From NCBI GenBank assembly GCA_964431365.1, contig CAYSJJ010000025.1, positions 1 through 49,621 of the forward strand: DNA of 49,621 nt. Reading direction: 5' to 3'. Below, in pieces: positions 36,437-45,601 of this stretch. The position numbers and the translations under genes were made by a program. The notes below the pieces were generated by a model. It ran no database searches and had not been told where the DNA came from. It worked only from the letters and a program-made list of their open reading frames with translations. Position 1 is the first letter of the stretch, and the number at the start of each line of letters is the position of its first letter. Origin of the DNA: Geomobilibacter sp964431365 (lineage in GTDB: Bacteria > Desulfobacterota > Desulfuromonadia > Geobacterales > DSM-12255).

Positions 36437-37165
36437 CTATACCCTGCCGATGTCGTTGGCCGCCTTGCCGGCCACATCGTCGTAACTCTTTACGACGCGC
36501 TGGCAGGCCTCGAAGTAGCGGTTCGCCTCGATCATCTGGACCATTTCCTGGACCACGCTGACATTGGACTCCTCCAGATGTCCCTGCATAACCGGGGCCG
36601 TGCCGAGCGGCTGGGGAACGCTCTGCGGGTCTGCCGGGACGAACAGCGCGCTCCCTGTCTTCTGCAAGGCGTACGGCTTGGGAAAGTCGACGATCTCCAG
36701 TGTGGCAACCTGCACCCCGTCCACCATCACCTCTCCCTTGGCACCGATCTCGACCCGGCTGCCGTTGATGGTGATGGGGCCACCGCCGCTGGCGACGACC
36801 TCATTCCCCTCGTTGGTCACCAGCCGTCCGGCGGCATTGCGCTGGAAATTCCCCTGACGGGTATAGGCACGCCCTTGGGGGGTATTGACCGTAAAGAAGC
36901 CGTCACCCTCGATTGCCAGGTCGAGCGTATTGCCGGTCTGCTTGATCGGTCCGGCACTGTAGTCGGTGTAGTAGATGTTGTCGGCCTGCACCAGACCGGC
37001 CTTTTCCGGCGCCTCGCCGGAACGTACTGCCAGGAGGCTCTCGAAGGCCAGTCGGTCTTTCTTGAAGCCGGCGGTATTGGCGTTTGCCAGGTTGTTGGTG
37101 ATGATGTCGAGCCGCCGCATTGCGGCAATATTTCCCGAAAGTGCTGCATACATTCCGCTGTTCAT
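36437..37165 (-). CDS. flgF: Flagellar proximal rod protein FlgF
   Basis: The start at MNSGMYAALSGN (37165) has an AAGGAGG ribosome site; the open frame upstream is unused. The 242-residue protein has NNLANANTAGFKKDRLAFES, IEGDGFFTVNTPQGRAYTRQ (abbreviated) and the C-terminal VQMIEANRYFEACQRVVKSY, the FlgF/FlgG plan without the FlgG-specific insertion. It builds the proximal rod. It follows fliA after a strong hairpin. Confidence 0.94.
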   Translation of the reverse strand: MNSGMYAALSGNIAAMRRLDIITNNLANANTAGFKKDRLAFESLLAVRSGEAPEKAGLVQADNIYYTDYSAGPIKQTGNTLDLAIEGDGFFTVNTPQGRAYTRQGNFQRNAAGRLVTNEGNEVVASGGGPITINGSRVEIGAKGEVMVDGVQVATLEIVDFPKPYALQKTGSALFVPADPQSVPQPLGTAPVMQGHLEESNVSVVQEMVQMIEANRYFEACQRVVKSYDDVAGKAANDIGRV

Positions 37166-37197
37166 GAGAAAAGCCTCCTTCGTCGGCTTTCTGGCGC

Positions 37198-37234
37198 AAG
37201 GCCCAGGGTGCAAGGCGCTTGCGCCCTGGGCCTT
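37198..37234. repeat. 17-bp hairpin overlapping the fliA stop codon
   Basis: 37198-37214 pairs with 37218-37234 with one non-Watson-Crick position and a 3-nt loop, covering the last bases of the fliA stop. No T tract follows on the minus strand, so it is more likely an RNA-stability or attenuating hairpin than a full terminator. Confidence 0.6.
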
Positions 37235-37985
37235 ATCTATGGTGCTTCATCTTGGTGCGCAGACGCATGATCGCCTGGCTGTGGAGCTGACAGATACGGG
37301 ATTCGGTAAGGCTCAGCACCGCGCCGATCTCCTTCAGGTTCAGCTCTTCATAGTAATAGAGCGTAACGACGATCCGCTCCTTCTCCGGCAGGGTATCGAT
37401 CGCCTCTGCCAGCAGCTCCACCGTCTGGCGCTGCATCAGCTGATTCTGGGGGTTGTCGATCGCCTTGTCCTCGATCACGTCCAGCAGGCCAAAGGGGCTG
37501 CCGTCCTCGTCCTCCCACGAGTCGTCCAGGCTGACCACGGAGAGGAAATGCACCTCCTCCAGGAGCCGGAAGTACTCATGCAGCTCCATCCCCATGGCCT
37601 TGGCGACTTCCTCGCTGGAAGGGTTTCTCCCCAACTGCTGCTCAAGGACCGCGAACTCCCGCTCCAGGCGCTTGAACTTGTCGCGCAGCGACCGGGTCAG
37701 CCAGTCCTGGGCGCGTAGTTCGTCCATGATGGTTCCCCTGATACGCTGTTCCACGAAGGTCTTGAACTGGACCCCGCGGGTCGGATCGAAGCGCTCGGCA
37801 GCCGTAATGAGCCCCACGATGGCGGCGCTCATCAGGTCCTCCCGGTCAAGGTGCGGAGGGAGCTGGGAGGCAATCTTGCCGACCAGGAACTTGACGAGCG
37901 GGAGGTGGGAGACAATCAGCTCGTCACGGCTGGAGCTGGCTGCACGCTGTGTCTCTTCTTGGTACGCCTTTACCACGCAGTTCAT
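37233..37985 (-). CDS. fliA: Flagellar sigma factor FliA (sigma-28)
   Basis: The 250-residue sigma factor has region 2 (DLMSAAIVGLITAAERFDPTRG, in part; VQFKTFVEQRIRGTIMDELR) and region 4 (LNLKEIGAVLSLTESRICQLHSQA, in part), diagnostic for FliA. It directs late flagellar gene transcription and is normally held by an anti-sigma factor FlgM, which I do not see in this window. Its ATG overlaps the flhG stop (ATGA), giving translational coupling. Confidence 0.96.
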   Translation of the reverse strand: MNCVVKAYQEETQRAASSSRDELIVSHLPLVKFLVGKIASQLPPHLDREDLMSAAIVGLITAAERFDPTRGVQFKTFVEQRIRGTIMDELRAQDWLTRSLRDKFKRLEREFAVLEQQLGRNPSSEEVAKAMGMELHEYFRLLEEVHFLSVVSLDDSWEDEDGSPFGLLDVIEDKAIDNPQNQLMQRQTVELLAEAIDTLPEKERIVVTLYYYEELNLKEIGAVLSLTESRICQLHSQAIMRLRTKMKHHR

Positions 37986-38915
37986 AACATCTCCAATCCC
38001 AGTGCAGGAGCGAATTTCTGTCGGAAGAAAAACTGAATATTCCCCTTCACCCGCGTGTCGCGTTCGCTTTCAAGGACCCGACGCGCCAAGCTGGCAAAAC
38101 ATTTGGAGGCCTGGGCCTCGGGGAACAGATCGCATACCGCCCGTTGCCGCTTCACCGCTTCCACGAGCTTCTCGTCCCACACCACACATCCGAGGTAGTC
38201 CAGGGAGATGTCGAGAAACCTGCTCGTCACGTTGGAGAGACGGGCGAATACTTCGAGGGCANNNNNNNNNNTCGTTCACCATGTTGACCAGCACCTTGAA
38301 ATATCGTTCGCCGTAGCGGGTTGCCAGAAGCTTGATGAGCGCATAGACGTCGGTGATGGAGGTGGGCTCGGGAGACGCAACCACAATGATCTCCTGGGCC
38401 GCGGTATTGAAATAGGTCACGTTCTCGGAGATCCCGGCCTCGGTATCGATGATGGCGATGTCGAAGTTCTCCTCCAGGCTGTCCAGTTCATCCAGGAGCC
38501 TGAGCCGTTCGTTCTGGCCGAGACTGGTGTACTCCTGCACGCCGGAGCCGGCCGGTACCAGTTGAATGCCGGCCGGTCCCTGGAGAATGATCTCTTCCAG
38601 GCTCTTTTCGCCCGAGAGTACATGGTTGAGGTTATGGGCCGGCGACAGGCCGAGCAGGACGTCGATATTTCCTACACCCAGGTCGGCATCGATCACCAGC
38701 ACCCGTCGGCCGAGTCTCGCCAGACTGATTGCCAGATTGACCACCATATTGCTCTTGCCGACCCCACCCTTGCCGCTGGTCACCGCAATGACCCGCACCC
38801 CCTTCGCCCCTTCAGTTTCCAGGGGGCGCGGTGCTGCCGTTGTCCCCGACTTCTTGGAACGAGCCAGCTTGCGCAGCGTATTGGCCTGATCGTTTGGCAC
38901 CTTTGTCCCGCTCAT
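37982..38915 (-). CDS. flhG: MinD-like flagellar number regulator FlhG (10-N gap)
   Basis: The start at 38915 abuts the flhF stop. The protein has a deviant Walker A (VTSGKGGVGKSN near residue 49), VIDADLGVGNIDVLLG, and a C-terminal half after the gap beginning ALEVFARLSNVTSRFLD. The gap at 38262-38271 separates two frames; a true length divisible by three (9 would fit the family) rejoins them, giving about 311 residues. The long N-terminal tail (about 40 residues) includes the DQA-N-L-R motif used to stimulate the FlhF GTPase. FlhG limits flagellar number. The 3' part overlaps the fliA start by 2-3 nt. Confidence 0.93.
38262..38271. other. Scaffold gap of 10 N in flhG
   Basis: Placeholder. 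Frame continuity requires a true length divisible by three. Confidence 0.9.
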
Positions 38916-40271
38916 CTATGGTTTCTCTCTCAGGATAAGGTTCGCCAGCCGCCTGGGGCTGGCCACCACGATATCTTCCGGAACCATCTGGCCGTTGGTG
39001 AAGTAGGAGAGCGGAAGCTTATGGCGCACATGCGTGTTGACAATGCAGCCAAGGGTTTCGCTCTCGTCAAGCTTCGTGAAAAGGACTCTGCTGACCGACA
39101 GCCCGCTGAAGCGGCCGACGATGTCGTCCAGCTCCTTGTCCTTTGTTGTTGCCGACAGACAGAGATGGATCTCGACCCCGTGTGCCGAGTCGAGAAATGA
39201 CTTCAGTTCCTCGAGTTTTTCCTGGTCCTTGGGGCTCCGGCCGGCAGTGTCGATCAGGATCAGGTCCTTGTCGCGGTGGGTCTCCACGCAGCGTTTCAGC
39301 TCATCGGGCGTATTGGCCACATCGATCGGAATATCCATGATCCTGGAATAGGTTTTGAGCTGCTCGACCGCCCCCACCCTGAAGTTGTCGATCGTGATGA
39401 GCGCTACGTTCGCCCCTTTATGCATCGCGTAGTGGGCCGCCAGCTTGGCGGTGGTCGTGGTCTTACCCACACCGGTGGGGCCGACGAGGGCGATAATGCG
39501 CGGGGAATCCTTACGCAGCCGGAGCGGCCCGGTACACTTGATCGTATTGGCAAAGGCCTCGAACATGGAGTAACGAAGCTCCTCCATCTCCTCCCCTCGC
39601 TCTGCCGACGGCCTGACGTAGTCGATCAGCACCGTTGCCGCGTCATCGGCCACGCCACCGGCCTTGAGTTCGGCAACCAACTGCTCCAGGTTGCTCTGAT
39701 ATTCGGCAGTACCCTCGGCAAGCTCGCCTGCGTCGGTGGCACCCCGTGCCTCAACCGGGAAGGCAACCGGTGTGACCCCACGCTTTTCCCGGGTCGTGAC
39801 AACATTCATCAGGTATTTCTTGATGTCGTCCAGATCTTCCTTGGAGAAACGGGAGGCAACGGCACCCGCGCCGACGGCAGGCTGCACCGGAACGGCCGCC
39901 GGCTCAACCGCAGTTGCCGGGGGCGCGGGGGGGTCGGCGGCAGCGGCAGCTGCTTCGCGTGTCGACAGCTTCTCCACCCTGTCCCGGAGCTCCCTCAACT
40001 CCCTTGCCAGAGGCCCCAGCATGGAGTTCTGGAACTCTTCCCGCGTGGAAAGTTCGCGTTCCTCCTTCTCCCGGTACGGATTGGCCCGCGGCGTGGCCGG
40101 ACGCTGGTCCAGCGCGGCCGTAACCTCGAAGTACGGTTTGGAGAAGATCCCCAGAATCCCTTTCTTCCGCTCCTTGCGTGAAGAAAGGATCATGGCGTCG
40201 GCCCCAAGTTCGGCCTTGACCATCTTGAGGGCCTCGGCCATATCACCGGCACGGAAGGTCTTAACTAGCAT
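38916..40271 (-). CDS. flhF: Flagellar placement GTPase FlhF
   Basis: This 451-residue SRP-type GTPase has an N-terminal basic domain starting MLVKTFRAGDMAEALKMVK, a Pro/Ala-rich variable linker (about 110-160), and an NG domain with G1 LVGPTGVGKTTTTAKLA, DTAGRSPKD (G3) and TKLDESE (G4). It positions the flagellum, usually at the pole, by recruiting early basal-body parts. The start overlaps the flhA end by 11 nt and flhG follows directly, the standard order. Confidence 0.96.
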   Translation of the reverse strand: MLVKTFRAGDMAEALKMVKAELGADAMILSSRKERKKGILGIFSKPYFEVTAALDQRPATPRANPYREKEERELSTREEFQNSMLGPLARELRELRDRVEKLSTREAAAAAADPPAPPATAVEPAAVPVQPAVGAGAVASRFSKEDLDDIKKYLMNVVTTREKRGVTPVAFPVEARGATDAGELAEGTAEYQSNLEQLVAELKAGGVADDAATVLIDYVRPSAERGEEMEELRYSMFEAFANTIKCTGPLRLRKDSPRIIALVGPTGVGKTTTTAKLAAHYAMHKGANVALITIDNFRVGAVEQLKTYSRIMDIPIDVANTPDELKRCVETHRDKDLILIDTAGRSPKDQEKLEELKSFLDSAHGVEIHLCLSATTKDKELDDIVGRFSGLSVSRVLFTKLDESETLGCIVNTHVRHKLPLSYFTNGQMVPEDIVVASPRRLANLILREKP

Positions 40272-42351
40272 GAATGCTTACTACCCCCAGGGATTGTATT
40301 TTTATGTGCGGAGGAATCTCGTTGTGGGAAAGGATGGTGAGATTCGGGATAAACCGCTCGATAAACCGCTTCAGGTGGCGTCTGACATTGGGGGACGCGA
40401 TCATTACCGGCTGCGTCCCGGACTGGTCGAACCGCTCCATGGTATGACGGATTGCCGTCAGGAGCTGCTGCGCAACGGAAGGCTCGATGGCCAGATAACT
40501 CCCCTGCTCCGTAACCTGGACTGCGTCGGCAATGATCTCCTCGACCTCGCGATCCAGGGTGATGATGCAGAGCAGATCGTCTTCACCGGTAAACTGGTCA
40601 ACGATAACGCGCCCCATATTCTGTCGCACGAACTCGGTCAAGACGTCCGCGTCCTTGGTTATGGGGGCGTAATCGGCCAACGTTTCGAGAATGGCGCGCA
40701 GGTCCCTGATGGAAACATGCTCCTTCAGCAGATTCTTCACCACCCTGAGGACCGTCCCCAGGTTGAGGAGATTCGGCACCAGTTCCTCGACCACCTTCGG
40801 GAAACTGGCGGCCACGTTGTCGAGAAGCTGCTGCATCTCCTGGCGGCCCACCAGTTCATGGCCGTACCGCTTGATGATCTCACTGACATGGGTGGCAATC
40901 ACCGTCGTGTTGTCTACCACGGTATAGCCGGAGATCTGCGCCTGCTCCCGCTCGCCCTCCTTGATCCAGAGAGCGGGGAGACCGAATACCGGCTCCGTGG
41001 TCTTGACCCCTTCCACGCGACCGGTCACCGCACCGGAGTCCATGGCCATATACTGGCCGGCCATCTCTCCGCCGCCAACCCGGGCGCCACGGATGAGGAT
41101 ATTGTACTCGTTTGCCTTGAGCTGCAGATTGTCGTGGATATGGACCGGCGGGACGATGAAGCCCATCTTCTGGGCGCACTGTTTGCGGATATTGCGGATC
41201 CTCTCCAGGAGCTCCCCCTCCTGGGCCGCATCGACAAGCGGCACGAGACCGTAGCCGACCTCCAGTTCCAGCATCTCCAGCGGACGGATGGCGGTAACCT
41301 GTTCGGCAACCTCTTCCCGTGAAATCCCTTCCGGGAGCGCCATGAGTTCCTCTGTCACCGTCTCCGCCCTGCTGCTGCACATCTTGGCCAGCATGAAGGC
41401 AACGCCGGAGAGGAGAAAGAACGCGAAATGGGGGAGTCCCGGGATCATCGCAAAGGCAAACATAACCCCGGAGACCACGTAGTAGGCCTTTGGATAATTG
41501 AAGATCTGGCCGGCGATCTCACGGCCGAAGCTGTTTTCATCGGCCGATCTGGTGACGATGATGCCGGCCGAGGTAGAGATGATGAGTGCCGGTATCTGGG
41601 CAACGAGCCCTTCCCCGACCGTCAGCAGGGTGTAGTTCTGCAGCGCCATGTCCAGCGGCATCCCCTTCTGCCAGACACCGATGATGAAGCCGCCGAAGAT
41701 GTTGACCAGCATGATGATGATGGCGGCGATGGCGTCGCCGCTCACAAATTTGCTGGCACCGTCCATGGAGCCGTAAAAATCGGCTTCGCGGGAGATCTTC
41801 GACCGCCGGACCCTGGCCTCCTTCTCATTGATCAGCCCGCTGGAGAGATCGGCATCGATGGCCATCTGCTTGCCAGGCATGGCGTCCAGCGTGAAGCGGG
41901 CCGCCACCTCGGCTACCCGGCCGGACCCCTTGGTGATGACCATGAAATTGATGATCACCAGGATCAGAAAGACGACCGCACCGACCACATAATTGCCGCC
42001 AACTACAAACTGGCCGAAGGCCTTGATGACCGTTCCGGCCGCTTCCACCCCTTCGCTGCCGTGGAGCAGAATGAGGCGTGTAGAGGCGATATTCAGGGCG
42101 AGACGGAAGAGGGTGGTGAGAAGCACGACCGAGGGGAAGACCGAAAAATCGAGCGGCTGGGTCGTGTAGAGGCAGACCAGGAGAATGGCCAGGGCTGCGG
42201 TGATGTTGGTCGCCAGGAAGATATCGAGCATGAACGGCGGCAGCGGGACGATCAGCAGGGCCAGAACGCCGATAACCCCGACCGCCATGTAGATGTCGGC
42301 ACTGTTCCTAAAGGGGTTGACGTTTACGGCCTCTGCCGTCGGGGTAGCCAT
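40261..42351 (-). CDS. flhA: Flagellar export gate protein FlhA
   Basis: The start is set at MATPTAEAV (42351) behind AAGGACAC; the open frame upstream runs through the promoter. The 696-residue protein has about eight transmembrane helices (residues 20-320) with the conserved FHIPEP-region sequence (DAMPGKQMAIDADLSSGLI, SREADFYGSMDGASKFVSGD) and a cytoplasmic domain that docks chaperone-substrate complexes. It forms the nonameric gate of the flagellar type III apparatus. A near-perfect sigma-54 promoter lies 50 nt upstream. Confidence 0.97.
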   Translation of the reverse strand: MATPTAEAVNVNPFRNSADIYMAVGVIGVLALLIVPLPPFMLDIFLATNITAALAILLVCLYTTQPLDFSVFPSVVLLTTLFRLALNIASTRLILLHGSEGVEAAGTVIKAFGQFVVGGNYVVGAVVFLILVIINFMVITKGSGRVAEVAARFTLDAMPGKQMAIDADLSSGLINEKEARVRRSKISREADFYGSMDGASKFVSGDAIAAIIIMLVNIFGGFIIGVWQKGMPLDMALQNYTLLTVGEGLVAQIPALIISTSAGIIVTRSADENSFGREIAGQIFNYPKAYYVVSGVMFAFAMIPGLPHFAFFLLSGVAFMLAKMCSSRAETVTEELMALPEGISREEVAEQVTAIRPLEMLELEVGYGLVPLVDAAQEGELLERIRNIRKQCAQKMGFIVPPVHIHDNLQLKANEYNILIRGARVGGGEMAGQYMAMDSGAVTGRVEGVKTTEPVFGLPALWIKEGEREQAQISGYTVVDNTTVIATHVSEIIKRYGHELVGRQEMQQLLDNVAASFPKVVEELVPNLLNLGTVLRVVKNLLKEHVSIRDLRAILETLADYAPITKDADVLTEFVRQNMGRVIVDQFTGEDDLLCIITLDREVEEIIADAVQVTEQGSYLAIEPSVAQQLLTAIRHTMERFDQSGTQPVMIASPNVRRHLKRFIERFIPNLTILSHNEIPPHIKIQSLGVVSIHAS

Positions 42352-42400
42352 TGCTCGTGTCCTTGTGGTGTCGGGTGATTCTGCAGCGCAAGAACTGGTT

Positions 42401-42416
42401 TGCAACGGTTGTGCCA
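42401..42416 (-). promoter_or_regulatory. Sigma-54 (-24/-12) promoter of flhA
   Basis: On the minus strand TGGCACAACCGTTGCA matches TGGCACRNNNNTTGCW at every defined position, with GG and GC 10 nt apart. The predicted start is about 38 nt before the flhA ATG, in the only long spacer (42352-42585) inside the fli-flh operon. Confidence 0.85.
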
Positions 42417-42585
42417 CCGCGCGCGACTCCGACAAACGAGCAGTGGAGGCTGTAAAGCGGCGAATCTGCCTGCATCGGGGGGGGGCGACAAGGGCGTTGG
42501 GATTAAATGGGGAGGGGCGTCACTCAAAGCGACGGCATTTTGAAAAATGAGCGGTCAATGTTTTGACTAGGCAAAACGAAAGGGA

Positions 42586-43650
42586 TCAAATCTTTCCCTT
42601 CAGACTGAAGACATAGGCGAGGACCTCGGCCACCGCGGCGTAGAGGGATTCGGGGATCTCCTGCCCTTCCTCGACCTGGGCATAGAGCTCCCTGGCCAGG
42701 AACCGGTTCTCCACCAGCATGACCTTGTGCTCCCGGGCGATCTCCTTCATCTGCTGGGCCATGTAGTCCACCGCCTTGATGAGCACTACCGGGGCGGTCA
42801 TCGTGTTCCGTTCGTACTTGAGGGCAATGGCGTAATGGGTCGGGTTCGTGATGACCACGTCTGCCGTCGGGATTATTTTGCGCATCCGCCGACGCGCCTG
42901 GGCGTACTGCAGCTGCTTGATCTTACCCTTTACCCGTGGGTCCCCCTCAACATCCTTCATCTCCTGCTTAACTTCCTGTTTGGTCATTTTCAGGTTCTCT
43001 ATGAAGCGCCACTTGACCCAGGCGAGGTCAAGGATGGAGAGAACCAGCAGAACGCCGCAGGAGTGGAGCACGATCTTGAACGAAATGTGACTGACATAGG
43101 TGAGGATGCCCAGGATATCGCTGTCCACGATGTAGACGAGATTGACCACCTCGTCGCGCAGCACCCGGTAGGCCACCCAACCGATCACAAAAATCTTGAG
43201 AATCGATTTCAGTGCCTCAACGGCCGCATCCTTGTTGAAAAGACGCTTCATGCCCGAGACGGGGTTGAGCTTGTCAAGGGAGAGGGACATCCTCTCCCAG
43301 GAGATGCTGACCGGCTCCTGAACGAGCGTGGCGACAAAGGTAGCGATGATGAGCACCACCATGTAGGGAGCAAGCACTGCTCCCAATACCAGCATGCTTT
43401 TCAGCATCAGGGCGTAGATCCCGGCCGGCGTGACCTCCTTGGCCGTCATGTTGGCCAGCAGTTCGTGGGTCCCTGCTTTGAGGGTACTGAGGATGAAACC
43501 GCCGGTAACATACAGGGTAACGATGGCGGCCAGGAGGATCACCGTGCTGGTCAGTTCCCGGCTGCGGGGGACGTTTCCCTGGCTCTTGGCCTTCTCGACC
43601 CGCTTGCCGGTCGGCTTTTCTGTACGTGAATGCTTGTCCTGTTCGGCCAT
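42586..43650 (-). CDS. flhB: Flagellar export switch protein FlhB
   Basis: The 354-residue protein has a basic N-terminus (RTEKPTGKRVEKAKSQGNVP, in part), four transmembrane helices, and a cytoplasmic domain with the autocleavage motif N269-PTH in VITNPTHYAIAL. Cleavage between N and P switches export from rod/hook to filament substrates. It sits 7 nt after fliR and before the sigma-54 promoter of flhA. Confidence 0.97.
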   Translation of the reverse strand: MAEQDKHSRTEKPTGKRVEKAKSQGNVPRSRELTSTVILLAAIVTLYVTGGFILSTLKAGTHELLANMTAKEVTPAGIYALMLKSMLVLGAVLAPYMVVLIIATFVATLVQEPVSISWERMSLSLDKLNPVSGMKRLFNKDAAVEALKSILKIFVIGWVAYRVLRDEVVNLVYIVDSDILGILTYVSHISFKIVLHSCGVLLVLSILDLAWVKWRFIENLKMTKQEVKQEMKDVEGDPRVKGKIKQLQYAQARRRMRKIIPTADVVITNPTHYAIALKYERNTMTAPVVLIKAVDYMAQQMKEIAREHKVMLVENRFLARELYAQVEEGQEIPESLYAAVAEVLAYVFSLKGKI

Positions 43651-43657
43651 ATCGTAC

Positions 43658-44444
43658 TCAGGAGAGCAGCTTGAACAACGCTCTCAGGTGACTGGGGATC
43701 TGACCGAAAGTCCCCTGCAGGGTCTTCATGAAGGCGAGGACGGTGAAACCGAGAACCAGGAAGCCAATGCCGATATTGAGCGGCATGCTGACGATGAAGA
43801 TGTTCATCTGGGGAAAGGCCCTGGCCATTATCCCCAGCACGACGGTCGTCGCCAGCAGGGAGACCATGACCGGCGCCGCAAGCTTGATGCCGATAACCAA
43901 CACCTGCCCCGCGAGCCCGACAAGAAAATGGACCAGGTTTTCAGTGACGTGCCAGCTCCCTACCGGCAGGGTTTGATAGCTGTCCACCAGGGCGGAAAAA
44001 AAAAAAATGATGCACACCGAGGGAGAGAAAGAGGAGCATGGCCAGCAGGTTCTGCAGTACGGCCATGGCGGTGAACTGCCCCTCCATGGACGGATCGAAC
44101 TGGACCGCGATGGAGAGCCCCATCTGGGCGGATACCAACTGACCGCAGAACTCGACCCCGGAGAAGATCGATTGCGCCAAAAGGCCTATGGTAAGTCCGA
44201 TCATCGCTTCCTTGGCCATGAGGAGCGTCAGCCCGATGACGTCGCCGCTCAGTGGCGGTACGTTGTGCCGTACCAGGGGAAAGAGGAGCAGCGTCATCGC
44301 CAGTATGGCGGCGACCTTTATGCGCACCGGAACGGCCCGTCCGCCAAAGGAGGGTATGGCAGAGAAAATCCCTGCCATGCGTCCGAAGACCACTGCAAAG
44401 GCCATAAACTCATTGATAGTGGCGAACGGCAGCGAAGGGATCAT
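43658..44444 (-). pseudogene. fliR: Flagellar export gate protein FliR, frameshifted at a T12 run
   Basis: Two frames together make a complete FliR: 44444 down to the homopolymer (MIPSLPFATINEF to GVHHFF), then SALVDSYQTLPVG to the stop at 43658. They are out of register at a run of 12 A on the plus strand (43996-44007). One base fewer gives HHFFFSALVDSY, which fits the family spacing (HH-x3-ALVDS) exactly, so either the run was miscalled, the gene is truly inactivated, or polymerase slippage on T12 yields some full-length product. All surrounding flagellar genes look intact, which favours miscall or slippage. FliR is an essential core gate subunit with FliP and FliQ. The coding sense of both halves is intact. 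Confidence 0.9.
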
Positions 44445-44487
44445 GCAAAACCTGTGACGAGCGGCTGGGGACGAGAACGAAACCGCT

Positions 44488-44757
44488 CTATTTACGCATG
44501 GTGGCGATCATGGAGAATATTTCCCGCGTGAAATCGGTCATATAGGTCATCATCCACGGGAAGAAGATGATGATGGCCACCATGACCGCCACGATCTTCG
44601 GGACAAAGGTGAGGGTGACTTCGTTGATGGAGGTGACCGTCTGAAAAATACTGATGAGAAGGCCGACGACCAGACTGAATATCAGAAGCGGGGCCGAAAG
44701 GAGGAGGATGGTTTCAAAGCTGCGCCTGGCAAGCTGGACAACAAGTTCAGGGGTCAT
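44488..44757 (-). CDS. fliQ: Flagellar export gate protein FliQ
   Basis: The start at MTPELVVQL (44757) has GAGG upstream; the open frame 8 codons longer is not needed. The 89-residue protein has two transmembrane helices (about 15-40 and 52-77) with the family segment FQTVTSINEVTLTFVPKI. It forms the gate with FliP and FliR. The spacer to fliP contains GCGCAAGGC-type repeats. Confidence 0.95.
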   Translation of the reverse strand: MTPELVVQLARRSFETILLLSAPLLIFSLVVGLLISIFQTVTSINEVTLTFVPKIVAVMVAIIIFFPWMMTYMTDFTREIFSMIATMRK

Positions 44758-44848
44758 GGGAACCTCGGGCACAAGGCGCATGGCACGGGGCGCAAGATAT
44801 GAGCGGTTCTATCGTGCGCCTTGCGGCCTCTGCCTTGCGCCGGCATTT

Positions 44849-45601
44849 TTATCCGAAACTCTTTACTAACGAGCCGATCACCAGCGACCAGCCGTCAACG
44901 AGCACGAAGAGCAGGATCTTGAACGGCAGGGATATCATCACCGGGGGGAGCATCATCATCCCCATGGACATCAGGACCGACGCAACTACCATGTCGACGA
45001 CGAGGAAAGGGATGTAGACCAGAAAACCGATCTGGAATGCCGTCCTCAGCTCGCTGATCATGAACGCCGGGATAATGGTGATGGTCGGGATATCATCGGC
45101 ATTACGGGGGCGGGGCTGCTTGGCAATGGTCAGAAAGAGGGCAAGATCCTTTTCCCGGGTCTGGGAGAGCATGAACTTGCGTACCGGCACGATTGCCCGC
45201 TTGAACGCCTCATCCTGGCTTATGGTCTGGGCGCGGTACGGCTGGAGGGCCTGGGTATTGATCTGCTGCCAGACCGGTCCCATGACGAAGAAGGTGAGAA
45301 ACAGCGACAGGCCGATGATGATCTGGTTGGAAGGCGCCTGCTGGGTGCCGAGGGCGTTGCGGAGAAAGGAAAGGACCACGACTATCCGGGTAAACGAGGT
45401 GGTCATGATCAGGAGCCCCGGCGCCAGGGAGAGGATCGTCATCAGGAAGAATATCTGGAGAACGACCGATATCTCGCCCGGCTTCGTGGCCTGTCCCACG
45501 CCGACACTGATGGTGGGGATGGCCACCGGCTCGGCAACGGCAACCGACACCGTCACGACTATGAACAGAACTGCAGAGAGGAGTGGCAGCAGACGCCTCA
45601 T
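44849..45601 (-). CDS. fliP: Flagellar export gate protein FliP
   Basis: The 250-residue protein has a cleavable N-terminal signal peptide, as FliP usually does, and four transmembrane helices with the conserved TSFTRIVVVLSFLRNALGTQ and IGFLVYIPFLVVDMVVASVL (in part). Five FliP subunits form the export gate core. Its ATG overlaps the fliO stop by 4 nt. Confidence 0.97.
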   Translation of the reverse strand: MRRLLPLLSAVLFIVVTVSVAVAEPVAIPTISVGVGQATKPGEISVVLQIFFLMTILSLAPGLLIMTTSFTRIVVVLSFLRNALGTQQAPSNQIIIGLSLFLTFFVMGPVWQQINTQALQPYRAQTISQDEAFKRAIVPVRKFMLSQTREKDLALFLTIAKQPRPRNADDIPTITIIPAFMISELRTAFQIGFLVYIPFLVVDMVVASVLMSMGMMMLPPVMISLPFKILLFVLVDGWSLVIGSLVKSFG

